From assembly GCF_014898055.3 (NCBI RefSeq), contig NW_023601543.1:11989314-12053313 (forward strand): a stretch of DNA of 64,000 nt. Reading direction: 5' to 3'. The number at the start of each line of letters is the position of its first letter. The stretch's first letter is position 1. A program made the position numbers and the translations under genes. This document shows, piece after piece, positions 1 to 9,925 of the stretch. Under the pieces are notes generated by a model, which was given only the letters and a program-made list of their open reading frames with translations, searched no databases and had not been told where the DNA came from. This stretch comes from Talpa occidentalis (Eukaryota > Chordata > Mammalia > Eulipotyphla > Talpidae).

Positions 1-44
1 GTCTGTGTATAATGGTATAATGGGTGGAGGTTTTTCCCTGTTGT

Positions 45-215
45 GTGGTCTAGTGACAAGAGCATTGGGCTGGGAGTAAGACGATACAGCTTATATCTCT
101 GACTCCATCCTGACTCACTGTAGGACCTTAGGCAATTCCTTTTCTTTCTCTGGGCTTTAGTTTGCTCATAGATAAAATGTGGGGTTAGGCCAGATAAACT
201 CAGCTCAGAGTCTTA
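45..215 (-). repeat. MIR-family SINE fragment
   Basis: On the + strand the block runs 'gtgacaagagcattgggctg', then a diverged 'ctcactgtaggaccttaggc', a 'ctgggctttagtttgctc' segment and 'gataaaatgtggggtt'. This is the order of an antisense MIR core: element-specific lead, 'tgtgaccttgggcaa', 'cctcagtttcctcatctg', 'taaaatgggg'. It is heavily diverged, so it is ancient. The subfamily is not resolved. Confidence 0.65.
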
Positions 216-814
216 ATTTTTTAAAAAGCAGACCGGCCTGTCTGCCTGGAAGAATCTCAGGTTCTGTGGCTCTCCTCCCAACTAGAGGAGAGGTACTGAA
301 TCTCATTGGTTTCTTTGGCGCTGCATAGAGCAAAGGCTGTAATTTTTAGCCTAGCAGGCATTTGACTTTTGAAAGTGCTAAAACCTCCATTAGGAATAAA
401 TGTGGAAGCTCCAGGTTATTTATCGTTATTTACTCTTTCCATTCATAACTGTCAGTGTCAAAGGCTCTGTCGACATAACTGCATCCATGAGGTTAGCTTT
501 AATCAGTTTAGTGGCAGCGAAGTCACAAATATATCAAATAGCCAATCATAATGTAGGAATCCTAAAGCCTGACTGAATTATTTATTTTGTTATGATGAAA
601 ATGTCTGGGCTTTATTGGGTTTCCTTTGAAGAACTTGATTTGGCGTGAAGTCTAGAAGATAAAAGATCAGTGATTGTCTCTCAGATTTTTATTCTGCCTT
701 CCTTCAAGGCTTTTCATTTTTCACAAGCTGTTGTTAGCACTTTTAAGTCAAGGTGGGGAACTGTGATATTTTTTATCCTAGGGGTTTAAGCATGTGTGAA
801 AAACCTTTCCCTTT
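216..814. other. Single-copy sequence, nothing recognised
   Basis: Moderately AT-rich sequence without repeat structure, credible splice pairs or a long reading frame. The 60-codon frame at 369-551 has no recognisable protein features. Confidence 0.5.
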
Positions 815-965
815 GGTCTCTAGTCCCACTTCTGTCATGTGGAAGCAGTGTGACCTTGAACCAGCCACTTAACCTGAAGCTCATTTTCTTCATCTATCAA
901 GTGGGGATTATTCTCCCTTTGCTGCAATCTCAAATTATTATGAGGCCCCAATAAGATAATGCTCT
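815..965 (-). repeat. MIR-family SINE fragment
   Basis: The + strand shows 'gtgaccttgaaccagccact', a degenerate 'tcattttcttcatctatcaa' and 'gtggggattattctccc', then 'ataagataatgctcttg'. These match the antisense MIR core in order. Open frames over it (835-1065) are chance. Confidence 0.7.
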
Positions 966-2015
966 TGTTATCATACAGATGTAAGGTTTTAATATTACCT
1001 GTCAGTTTAGTGCCGTTATGTAGCCCTTCAGTAGGTAGGATTGACTTGTTACACAGTGATACCATCCTGAAAAGTTATAGGGGAGTCAGTTTAATACAGC
1101 AACACTCTCCCATGCCTCGCCTTATACCACAGAAATTTTGTTCTTCAGAGATCATTAAAAATAGGGTTCCACAAATTTAAAATCATATTCAGCTGAAAAA
1201 TGAACAAGAGGAAAATGAATAATATTCAAACAAAGCAGGAGTGCTGTGAATTGGATTAAATACAATGCTAAACATGTAGCTCTTGTGGTTCTGAAAAGGG
1301 AAATCATTCCTCTTGGTTTAAAAATGCTCAGGACCTTTTTGGGGTGTGGAATGGGGTTTGAGAGTGGGCGGCCGGCAGTGGGAGGGCAGGGATCGGAGAG
1401 GATAAGAGAAACTTCTGGAAATATCTGTCCTGAACAACCCTCTGTGTCAGTCCGCAACACTATTACCAACCCCCAGCCGCACACTTAGTGTTCAGTCTCC
1501 AGATATCTTTAACACACACGATGAAGCCACAGTAGGAAAGTGCCTTTGTGCTTATAATAAAGTTGTATGGTCTCTTGAAGAATCACTTTTGTTTTCTTTT
1601 TTTCTACCCGGCCATTCAGAGGCCCTGATTACCAGCATAGCAGGAAAGAAAAGAGATAAATACCCAGGGCCAAAGCAAAACACAAAGGAAGCAAGATTAG
1701 AAAATTGAGAACTGTGGAGCGGGGACAGTTCAGTAAAGTAACATGGTCACTAGGAGGAAGGCACTGTTTCAGGTTTACCTACTGAGTTAGCTCATGTTTA
1801 AGTTGAGTCATGGCTAATTAATTTTCATGTGTGAAAGCAAATTTGCATCTATTGAGCATGTACTAACTAAGAGTGACATTTATTGAAAATTGAAGAGCTA
1901 GGCAGTTTTATTCCTGACGTGACGGAAACTGCTCCCAGGAATGATTTTTCAGCCCCTATGAGTTGCAAGGCCCTGGGGATGCTTGGCCCGTGGAGAAGCG
2001 CTGGTCTGGGCATTG
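966..2015. other. Single-copy sequence, nothing recognised
   Basis: No repeat, exon or regulatory cluster that I can support. There is a small GC-richer patch around 1360-1400 without CpG-island character. Overlapping frames of 80-109 codons on both strands at 1155-1488 look like chance. Confidence 0.5.
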
Positions 2016-2019
2016 GGAC

Positions 2020-2130
2020 AAGTTGGATCCAGTTCTAGCTTGGGTATTTGCTAGCTCTGGGACCTGGAACAAGCCATCGGAACCTTTTAGGGACCCAAAC
2101 CTGCAAATTAGGCTTGGTCACCAGCCACCC
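2020..2130 (-). repeat. MIR-family SINE fragment
   Basis: The + strand has 'tggatccagttctagcttgg', 'gctagctctgggacctgg' and 'acaagccatcggaacc'. This is the antisense MIR arrangement (locus-specific lead, 'agctgtgtgaccttgg', 'caagtcacttaacc'). Diverged and truncated. Confidence 0.6.
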
Positions 2131-2194
2131 TGCACCCTCCCCCTTCACACTTAACAAAGTCGAAATTATGTGCTTTCAATGAGGTGGGGGATGG

Positions 2195-2400
2195 AGGGAG
2201 CTATCTGTCCCTTCACTGGACTGAACGCTTCTTGAAGGTCATGTCTGTGGTAAACACACAGAGCAGATTTTCAGCAGATGTTTGTGAAAATTTTTAAAAT
2301 TTCTCTAAACCTTAGTCTTCCCATCTATAAAGTGGAGCTACTACATGCCTGATCTGTCTTAGCTTTGAAAATATGAAGATGTATATAGAAAATTGCATAT
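2195..2400 (-). repeat. L2/MIR 3'-end fragment
   Basis: The segment 'ctgaacgcttcttgaaggtc' resembles the 'gtgagctccttgagggcagg' stretch of the L2-type 3' end in antisense. It is followed by 'ctctaaaccttagtcttccc' and 'catctataaagtggagct', which is MIR core in antisense. These may be two fused relics. Confidence 0.5.
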
Positions 2401-2554
2401 AACTAAACAGCAATATAGTATTTAAGTACGGGGCTTTTAGCAATTAGTGCTGTTATTTGTAATTCGCATTTTAAAATGCATGGCTATTTTCTTAATGGAT
2501 TTTGGGCAAATAAACCTTTCTGAAGCATAGTTTCTTTGTCCAAAGAGGTGAGCA

Positions 2555-2733
2555 GACTGGCACATCAGTCATTATAACTGGGGGTCCATGGATGGGCTGC
2601 AGTGGGTCCACTAAGCCCCTGAAACTGTATGTAAAATTTGTTTTGTATTTGTGACTTTTTTTTCTGGAGAGAAAAAGCACATAAATCAGGTTCATGAAGG
2701 GGCCTCGGGTCCCAAACAGTTGGTAACCACAAG
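2555..2733 (+). mobile_element. Non-autonomous hAT-Charlie relic (MER58/MER33-like)
   Basis: The interval reads 'gggggtccatggatgggctg', 'ctgaaactgtatgtaaaatt' and 'gaaggggcctcgggtccc', ending near 'ggttggtaaccac'-type sequence. This is the order of a mammalian hAT-Charlie non-autonomous element whose right end reads '...aaggttaagaaccactg'. Family assignment is from memory; the class is more certain than the name. Confidence 0.6.
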
Positions 2734-2904
2734 GCTAATTAATCTCTTAAATTGCATTCTGTGCTAATCTGATTCTATGAAAAATCCTAGTCTGAACAAA
2801 TAGATTCAAATTTATGATTATTTAATGGACTCAAATAAGTAGTTTCAGTTATTGTAGCAGCACTGAGGTGAGGATTCCGCTAGCATTCCTTATTTTTTTA
2901 AGAT

Positions 2905-3028
2905 GTCAGGTGCCACTTCTGGAAACCTTCCCTGACCTCCCCGCCTCCACTCCCACCCTGGGTTAGGTTACCCTCCTCTGTGTCCCATAGGACCTTGTGT
3001 ATCATCTCTGGTCTGCTTCATTAACAAC
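2905..3028 (+). repeat. LINE-2 3'-region fragment
   Basis: The '...ctggaaaccttccctgacc' stretch, followed by C-rich 'ccaccctgggttaggttacc' and 'ataggaccttgtgtatcatc', matches the sense L2 3' region ('ccaggaagccttccctgac...'). Confidence 0.6.
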
Positions 3029-3029
3029 A

Positions 3030-3250
3030 TAATATCAGCCAAAATGTAACAGGTGTCTACTAACTACTGCTCTAAGCTCATGATATGCATTAACTCACTA
3101 AATCCTCACAATAACCATCTGATGTAGGTTGTATTAATACCACATTTTACAGATATTTAGGCACTTGCTGGTGATCACAAAGCCATTCCATGCCAGAGCT
3201 GGAATTTGAATGCCAGACACACTTATGTGGGAGCCTGGTCACTCGGCCTT
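3030..3250 (+). repeat. MIR-family SINE fragment, sense
   Basis: In order: 'gcattaactcactaaatcct', 'cacaataaccatctgatgta', 'ccacattttacagatattta' and 'gccagagctggaatttgaat'. These are clear MIR landmarks (tail-proximal core through the 'agagctgggatttgaacc' segment). Confidence 0.8.
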
Positions 3251-3439
3251 GAGTACTGCCATCACCAGGAACCCTTCTATGCCTCTTTCCTAAATTTAAA
3301 ATAATTTGGATTTCTTAAATTCCTTAAATAATTTGGATTTGCCAAAAAGTCCAAATTAAGCTTGAAGCCGAAAACAAGCACTTCTCAGACTTGCAGTATG
3401 AAAAGACCCTGTTATCAAATGACAGTACATTTAGCTTAA

Positions 3440-3552
3440 ATGCTATACTTGGAAACATTTTTACTTCCATGAGCCAACTGGTTCCTATTTTCCAGGTAAG
3501 AAAAGTGAAGCTGGAGTTGTGTGAAGTGACTTGCCTAAAGCTGAGTTTCTCC
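3440..3552 (+). repeat. MIR-family SINE fragment, sense
   Basis: 'cctattttccaggtaagaaa', then 'aagtgacttgcctaaagctg', corresponds to the MIR 'ttttacagatgagaaaac...aagtgacttgcccaag' core. The strong-looking splice donor at the CAG/gtaaga step is therefore repeat-derived. Confidence 0.55.
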
Positions 3553-3564
3553 ACTTCCATGTTC

Positions 3565-3737
3565 TTGCCATCTGGGCCCGGAGAATTCTTTGTCGTCGGG
3601 GGGTTGTCCTGTGTATTGTGGAATGTTTAACAGCATTTCTGGCCTCTACTTCCCTCCAGCTGTGACAACCAAAAATGTCACCAGACATTGTCAAGGGTCC
3701 CCTGGAGGGCAAATTTACCTCCCATTGAAAATCACTG
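3565..3737 (-). mobile_element. MER20-like hAT-Charlie element
   Basis: The + strand reads 'gaattctttgtcgtcggggg', 'ggaatgtttaacagcatttc', 'tgtgacaaccaaaaatgtca', 'ccagacattgtcaagggtcc' and ends 'gaaaatcactg'. This is the reverse of the MER20 consensus order (cagtggttctcaac... ...caaagaattatc). It is nearly full length, about 170 bp. The 112-codon frame at 3590-3928 lies over it and is not a gene. MER20 copies are known in other mammals as regulatory contributors in endometrium; nothing here shows activity. Confidence 0.75.
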
Positions 3738-4234
3738 GCCTGAAGTTTCATGCTGGCAAAGGGCAGTTGGAAAACTGGCTTTCTAAACTGTCAATCCAGC
3801 TCATCCCCATCCTCCCATTGCCGCTCGTTCTCATTCTGATGAAGAAGATGGTGGTCCATGAGCTGCTTTTGGATGTTAACCTTTCTTTCATAAAATGTTC
3901 TTTTTATTGCATGAAAATTGTTTGGTGACTAACCAAAGAGGCGCTCACAAATGATTGACTAGACTGCTTTGTTGATTGAATCTGGTTGTTCGATGCTGCC
4001 TGATTGTCTTTTCCTAAACCACTTGAGCGTGTGTGTGTTGTCTGGGAGGATTTACTAGAAAAGGACATGTGTATCAAGCTTTTATTGCCTTGAGGCTTAT
4101 ATGAATTGGCACCTTCATTTTACAGAGTTTCTGTTTGCCCCAGATTCAGGTCTTCTCCATTAGAAGTATTGCTTGACAATATCAAGTATTTTGGTAGGTA
4201 AAGTTTTGGCATTACGTCATGGTACTAGTGGGCA
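3738..4234. other. Single-copy sequence
   Basis: Sequence between the MER20-like element and the first SINE target site. No gene or repeat recognised; a weak 'cattttacagagtttctg' near 4117 could be a MIR remnant. Confidence 0.45.
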
Positions 4235-4246
4235 CTGCTGCTGTGT

Positions 4247-4508
4247 CTTTTTTTTTTTTTTTTTTAATATAAGAACCGGAGTACAGGCCAGATGCGCGGG
4301 AGGGTGAGAGAATTCACCAGACACAGAGCAGGGAACAGAACAGGCAGACTGATGAAATACACTGCTGAGAGGAGCAGTGGGCATGACAAGAAAGGTCTGT
4401 TGTGCCATGTGGGACCCCCACCAGCCGGCTGGGATTGAACTGGTGCTGCAGAGACTGCGGACAGTTTTACAGCGTGGCGCTCAACCGCCTGTGCCACCAG
4501 GGGAGGCC
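4247..4508 (-). mobile_element. tRNA-derived SINE (older subtype), minus orientation
   Basis: Read on the minus strand: a head 'ggcctcccctggtggcacag', a region with pol III box A/B-like segments, a body with 'cagcagtgtatttcatcagt', and a tail ending in a long A run. The flanking duplication 'ctgctgctgtgt' occurs at 4235-4246 and 4509-4520, proving retroposition. The family is tRNA-derived and was presumably copied by L1 enzymes. It looks like the Rhin-1-type SINE of horseshoe-bat relatives, but I cannot verify the name. Confidence 0.9.
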
Positions 4509-4520
4509 CTGCTGCTGTGT

Positions 4521-4799
4521 TTAATGAGAAGGCTTTGAAAGGGTTTTTTCTCCTGGGGTTTTGACCTTCAGAGAAAACCACTTATACATAAATTGTACCT
4601 CCATTTTGGACTATGTACTACCCTGAGAACTGTTCTCCCCTGTGGCCCCCTACCCCGAGAGAGAATAAGAATGCCTTGCATATGCCAGGGAAGCCAAGCA
4701 GGCTGGTAGGCCTGGCAGGACTCTTTTGCCAAAGCCCGTTGTGGATTCCCAGGAGCCTGGGCAAGAGTATAGGAATCTCTTCCTGTTTCACTTTTGACA
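4521..4799. other. Single-copy sequence
   Basis: No repeat or exon recognised between the SINE and the old L1 fragment to the right. Confidence 0.4.
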
Positions 4800-5720
4800 T
4801 TTTTTACAGTTACAAAGGTAATTTTCTGAGAAGGAAAAAATGCATGTAGTATTTAGACACGCTTAATGTAATAAAAGACATATTGCAGAAATATAGAGTT
4901 AAAAGTGAAAGTACCCTTTCTAATCTGTCTACTCCCCCGCCGCCTGCCACCCCCTGTCCTTTTTCCTCCCACCCCCTGGTCTTACTACCCTCGCCAATTG
5001 CAGACACTCAGAAGAACTTGTGAACTTGGTTCCACACATTATCACATAGTGTGTGTGCATACACACACACTCACAACTCATTCACATGGTTGTTTCCCAT
5101 AATAAATGGGACCAGACCAGATATATTGTTTGCAACACACCTTGTCCAATTCATCAGTCTTTCAAAACAAGGGCTGAAAGACTTGGTCCCTTTTTATTTA
5201 TTATTATTAATTTTAAAAGATTTATTTATTTATACAAGCACTGGGTACAGTTAGAAGTGCGGGAGGGTGAGAGAATTCACCAGAGCCAGAACGGGGAGCA
5301 GAACAGGCAGACCGATGAAATACACTGCTGAGGGGAGCAGCGGGCATGGCAGGAGAGGTCTGCGCGCCATGTGGGACCCTTGCTGGCTGGCCAGGGATCA
5401 AACTGGTGCTGCAGAGGCTGCAGGCAGTTTCGCAGCCCAGCGCTCAACTGCTGTGCCACTGGGGAGGCCCGACTTGATCCTTTTTCAAACAGCTGCATAC
5501 TATGCCCATCCATCCACTCCTTTCTCAGCAACTGTTTAGGTATGGTCTATATATTTTTTTCTTTTCTCTTGCACACTGTATGACGGGAGTATCTTTGTCA
5601 TGCTTTTGCATGCATATGAACAACTATCTCTGCAACAGAACACCCTAGAAGCTGGCATGCTGAGTCTAGAGCAAGATTTCCAGGATCAACAAGCCAATAT
5701 TGCACTGTCTGCTGCCTCCC
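4800..5720 (-). mobile_element. Ancient L1M 3'-region, split by a SINE
   Basis: Both flanks of the SINE at 5196-5470 read like the antisense 3' region of an old mammalian L1: 'gtttgcaacacaccttgtcc' on the left, 'gctgcatactatgcccatcc' and 'gctggcatgctgagtctaga' on the right. The pieces are collinear, so the SINE inserted into a pre-existing L1. A CA/TG-rich stretch lies at 5049-5075. Outer boundaries are approximate. Confidence 0.5.
5196..5470 (-). mobile_element. tRNA-derived SINE (younger subtype B), minus orientation
   Basis: The minus-strand head 'gggcctccccagtggcacag' leads to a tail of TTTA-type repeats seen at 5196-5236. The target duplication is 'gacttggtccctttt' (from 5180) and 'gacttgatcctttttc' (from 5471). 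It belongs to the subtype whose 3' body reads (minus strand) 'gtacccagtgcttgtataaa', distinct from the older subtype's 'taccccagctcttgtatgca'. Confidence 0.92.
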
Positions 5721-5999
5721 AATGTGCAGAGAACTTAGATTTTCCATAGAGAAAATCTTAGATTTTCCTACTGGGGAACCACCTCACTGATGGCTGCAGA
5801 GGACTGGCCCTGAGCAGTCTGCCTGGGAAATTGCATTCTCCTGTGCCTAAAGTCAAGGAGGCCCACGCTCCAGGGGAGAAGCTGCTTTCAACAGATGACC
5901 TAAATCCTGCTGTCATAGTGCACAGTTGAATTTGGAGAGCATTGTTTTGGGTTAGAGTCCTCAAAAACTGAATTTATCTGTTCCTGTCAATTAGCCAAG

Positions 6000-6130
6000 A
6001 ACTCATTGGTGAGCACCTAGTGTATGCTAGGCCCTGGGAGGCACTTTCACACATGCACATGGTATGATCCACTGTAGTTCTGAAAAATGTGGGTCATTCT
6101 AACTATGCATTTGCTCACTATGTAATTTTA
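6000..6130 (+). repeat. MIR-family SINE fragment
   Basis: 'gagcacctagtgtatgctag', 'gccctgggaggcactttcac' and 'gtatgatccactgtagttct' follow the sense MIR order ('gagcgcttactatgtgccag...'). Confidence 0.55.
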
Positions 6131-6169
6131 TGTCTTAATTAAGGGCTCATAGAAGAAAAACTTGTTTTA

Positions 6170-6437
6170 TTTTTTATAGATGTATTTATTTATGCATATA
6201 AGAGCTGGGGTACAGGCCAGAGGTGCGGTGGGTGAGAGGATTCCCCAGACACAGAGTGGGAACAGAACAGGCAGATTGACTGAAATACACTGCTGAGGGG
6301 AGCAGCGGGCGAGTCATGAGAGGTCTGTTGCGCCATGTGGGTTGCTCCCTGGCTGGCCAGGGATCGAACTCATGCAGCAGAGGCTGCAGACTGCTTCATA
6401 ATGCGGTGCTTAACCCCTTGCGCCACCAGGGAGGCCT
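6170..6437 (-). mobile_element. tRNA-derived SINE (older subtype)
   Basis: The minus strand reads head 'ggcctccctggtggcgcaag' to a tail of AATAAA repeats. The target duplication 'gaaaaacttgtttta' (6155-6169) and 'gaaatacttgtttta' (6438-6452) differs at one position. A box B-like 'gagttcgatccctgg' is present on the minus strand. Confidence 0.93.
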
Positions 6438-6452
6438 GAAATACTTGTTTTA

Positions 6453-6885
6453 GATTCTGTTTCAATGATATTTCACACTTAATCCTCTTAATGTGGGCTA
6501 GTTCTTTGTTTGTTTTTTTGTCCCTTCCATATAAATCACTCTCTCTATAGAAAAACATCAAATTCTGTTTTCACAGAAGGCAGGGAAATAAGTTGTTTAC
6601 ACTTCACCATTTGACTCCCTTCACCCCCTTCCTCATTACAAACATCTCAGCCACCCAAGTGAAGTTTATTTAAACTCCCAAGCTATCCATGCAAGCAAGA
6701 CCCCACAGCAAAGGAGTTTGGAGGAAGAAAGGACCGGGATTGTCTGCGACTTCCCTAGTCTTTCTACTGGGTTCAGAATATTTCTTTTCATGTGTTCACT
6801 CGCCACCCCTTAGGCTTTAGTTTGGCTTTAGTTCTGTGGCTTTTTTATTTCTCTAAATTCAGAAGGTGGTTTCATCATATCACAA
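6453..6885. other. Single-copy sequence
   Basis: No recognised repeat or exon. Confidence 0.45.
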
Positions 6886-6889
6886 CATC

Positions 6890-7960
6890 TCCGGGCTGAC
6901 AGGGGCTTTACAGGTCATCATATGCAACCCCCCCTACCTCTGGGCCTCCTCTGTACAACATATTCCCAGCGAGTGAGCATTTGGTTTTGGGGTGAAAACC
7001 TTTTCTGATGAAGAATCCGCCTCCTTATGAGGCAGCCCCTGTAGGTTTGGGTCAGCTTGAATTGCCATTTCTTACATTTGTCGGGTCAAGATCAATCCTC
7101 CTGTAACTTGCAGCAAACTGGTTGCTGTCATGTAGAGAGACTTCTACTTGGAGATTATGCCCCTAAGTTGTGGGGCCCAGAATTACCTGTTGCAGAATAC
7201 AGCATCTTGATCACTTCCTCTTGTCCACATATATTACTTTTATTGAGGTAGCCCATCTCAGATGTTCACTATGGAGTCAGTGCGTGTTGAACTTAAAGTT
7301 AAGCCAAGTTCTCCAAGCTATTGTCACCAACTTTCAACCCATGTTTGGGGTGTTGGTCTTTATTAATATGATGTCTTATTAAATTTGAGCCAAAATTCTA
7401 GCCTGTTGAGATCACTAGAATTTTGGAATAAGTAAACTGTTGTTTCCAGCTTCATGGAATTGTAGATTTGATCAGTGTACCATTTACACCAAGGTAACAG
7501 TCACTGATAAAGTGCTGAGCACGTAGGTTGCCCGTGAGGGACTTCCTTTTAGATTGACAGCAGTCTATTAACTAGTTCCCTTGGGTACAGACATTTAAGC
7601 AGGGAAGGAACCAGCCAGTGGCTGTATTTTCAATCCACAGCATTCTGTCTTGGACATGACTATTCACTTTGTGCTAGGCCCTCATGAAACCCACAAGCAG
7701 TATGTTCTCTGTATTCCTTTGGTTTTCAGTCCAATTCTCCCATTACAAAAGGAAATGAGGTTAGTCTGGCTTGACTTCTTAAAAAACTATGCCAGCTCCT
7801 TGTGATTGCTTCTTCCTTTTTGAAATGCTCACAAATATGCTTGATGAGGGGTTCTGAAATCTTGCTTGGGACTGATGTTAGACTATTGAGATTATGTTTC
7901 AGCTACCTTCTTTTCCTCTTTCAGGAATATTGAAATCAGAAGGGTTTTGTTTTTAGCTCT
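6890..7960 (-). mobile_element. L3/CR1-clade LINE fragment, ORF2 reverse-transcriptase region (pseudogene)
   Basis: Read on the minus strand, about 7855-7745 translates as 'HICEHFKKEEAITRSWHSF', followed by a 'QARLTS' motif. That is the conserved stretch after the NYRP-type motif of CR1/L3 reverse transcriptases ('...HLKKEEAITRSQHGF...'). Further left, 'tttggggtgttggtctttat' (7348) and 'catggaattgtagatttgat' (7454) correspond to the antisense of the later PQGSVLGP...FADDTK region, in the correct order. About 6890-7160 is probably the distal part of the element. Frameshifts and stops abound. L3 was active before the placental radiation, so this is a fossil. Ends are approximate. Confidence 0.7.
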
Positions 7961-9095
7961 TTCTCACCCCCCTTTCCACAAATACTCTCTCTGTCACCTT
8001 TTCCCATGTTGGGCTGACTCCCCTCCTTCCCACTCCTTTAGAACATTGCCTTTAGTTTTCCTAGGTGAGAGTACTTAGGGTGGTAGTGGGTACTAATGGG
8101 CCAACTGTTTTTGACAATGAGTAATTTATTTGCTTTTTGAGCGAGGCCTAAATCCCAACATGTGATTAAAATGGTGGTAATTTTTGGGTACTATGGCATG
8201 TTATTAATGTAGTGTGGGAGGCTTAAACCTTTTGTTTTCTCTCAAATAGGTGACTGCCATTTAGACTCCATGTATGGCTTTCTGCCAATTGTGTTGGGGG
8301 CGATTTCAAGCCAAATTGATTGGTTAATTGCTTGTGGTCATCCGGCTTTTCTGCTGCCTGTGTACCATCCCTGGAGGTAATTAGCACTTCCAGAATTGGG
8401 GGTGAATTGGAGTTATTCATGGTCATGGCTTCTGGAGTGGGAGCAGGGCCGCACTAACTTATAATGATGAGTGAATCATTTTTACTTTAAAATGATTACT
8501 GAGGATTGATGAGTTTCTTTAACAATTTTAAAAAATCCATTATGGAGGAGTTTGATATACAATTGCCTTCTAGAGTCATTTAAAGTGGCCAGTTGGGTTC
8601 TATATATTGTGCAATAAACTCATTGGTGGGAAATAGCTTAAAAAATGTTGAGCATTTTCTAAAAGTGACAGGAATTTCAATTGCAGTCCTGTAACAGCAC
8701 ACATAGTGGAATATTTTTCAGTCAAGTGTTAGCTAAAAAGTATAGAATACATCTTTCATTAAAAATGTCTTCATATGTAAATGTCATGTAAAAACTACTG
8801 GTACCTGACAGTGATCCCCAAATTTAGACTCATCACTACTTCAAGGTGATTTCTTTCTTTAAAAAACAGTGTTTGCAGGCAATTTAAAGGGCAGAGAGTA
8901 ACCAAGCAGATCATCTCCAGATTCTGCCATTTCCTCCCCAAACCTGGCATTTGTCAGTGTCAATCAGCTCTGAAATTTTACCTATGGCAGTAAAAGAAGC
9001 CAAGAGCCATCTGCTTATTTTGATTGTTCCTTTTTTATAATTAAATGGGAGCTGATGTTATCATCTTCCGAAGATCCAGCTTGAGGGTGATATAC
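7961..9095. other. Single-copy AT-rich block, no recognised repeats
   Basis: More than 1 kb without recognisable transposon sequence. It is rich in TAAT-type and TTTAAA stretches, for example 'tttttataattaaatggg' near 9031. Repeat-poor, low-CpG, AT-rich blocks of this kind are often conserved non-coding DNA, but conservation cannot be judged from one sequence. No exon was found. Confidence 0.4.
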
Positions 9096-9102
9096 TTTTG
9101 CA

Positions 9103-9119
9103 ATGCAAATAAACAATGG
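9103..9119 (+). promoter_or_regulatory. Adjacent POU octamer and SOX-type motifs
   Basis: A perfect octamer ATGCAAAT (9103-9110) is followed two bases later by AACAATGG (9112-9119, overlapping the spacer by design of the motif). The second is the reverse complement of the SOX-type CCATTGTT. The order is octamer then inverted SOX, so it is not the canonical SOX2-OCT4 composite. Prediction from motif only. Confidence 0.35.
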
Positions 9120-9755
9120 ACTTGGGCCACTGCCGAGCCTATGGCTGGGAAGCTATGGCCCAGCCAGCTGTTGCATTCCAGTTGTTCCCATGCTGTTCAG
9201 GGTGGTCCCCCAGTCCTTTGACTTCTGGCTGGAGTGTATAACTCTCCTCATGGGGATTCTTCCAGTTTTCTTTCTTTTTGCCTTATATTCTCAGCCTTGA
9301 CTAATGCTGGAATTCAGGGAAGGCTAGAGGGAAAAGGCAAGAATGTCTTTCCTCTGTCCTCCCAGTGAACAGACAAATCATACCCTCTATTGGTGTGTGT
9401 GTGTGTGGGGGGGGGCTCTAGAGATGACATGGTTTAGATGATTCTTTCTTAAATTGTTGCTTTAGAGCAGTTTAGAAATGGAGGGGCAGTGCCTGAGCTG
9501 TCTCCTCGCCCAGCTTTCTGATCAGAGCTTCCAGTCTGCTTCTCTATTTCCTGTTTTCAGTCAATTTGATTTTTACTTTCACTTGTTTGTCTATTCTTAG
9601 CCTGTCTCCTCTCCCGACTAAGTGGGCTAGATTTTGTTTCCTAAAAGGAGATAAAATTGCTCTTTGCTGGAAAAGATAAACAATCACTGGCATGGGGTGT
9701 AAGGGATGCTTGGGTGGCGAGTGTAGGCTTCTTTTTTTGAGGTCTGTTTATCATC
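9120..9755. other. Single-copy sequence with a short TG/G run
   Basis: Contains a (TG)n-G9-type tract at about 9393-9415. Otherwise nothing recognised. Confidence 0.45.
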
Positions 9756-9759
9756 CTAG

Positions 9760-9925
9760 TAGCTTTCATAGTTCTGAAACGGAGTTCAAATCCTAGCTCT
9801 GCCTCTCTGTGACCTTGGGCAAGAGACATATGCTTTTAGAACTCCAGTTTCCCTGTCTTTGATATGGATGATAGAAGCATTTATTTGATAGTGTGGCAGT
9901 GAGGACCAAGTGAATATACCCTTGT
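9760..9925 (-). repeat. MIR-family SINE fragment
   Basis: The + strand shows 'gttcaaatcctagctctgcc', 'tctctgtgaccttgggcaag', 'actccagtttccctgtcttt' and 'gtgaggaccaagtgaatata'. This is a textbook antisense MIR core. Confidence 0.85.

Noticed and set aside
1360..1400. GC-rich patch as a CpG island or promoter
   Set aside because: Too short and too few CpGs; no adjacent exon.
3490..3500. CCAG/gtaaga splice-donor-like sequence
   Set aside because: Lies in a MIR core, where 'ttttacagatgag'-type sequence commonly mimics splice sites.
3590..3928. 112-codon open frame on the + strand
   Set aside because: Half of it is an antisense MER20-like element; the rest is single-copy without splice or conservation evidence.
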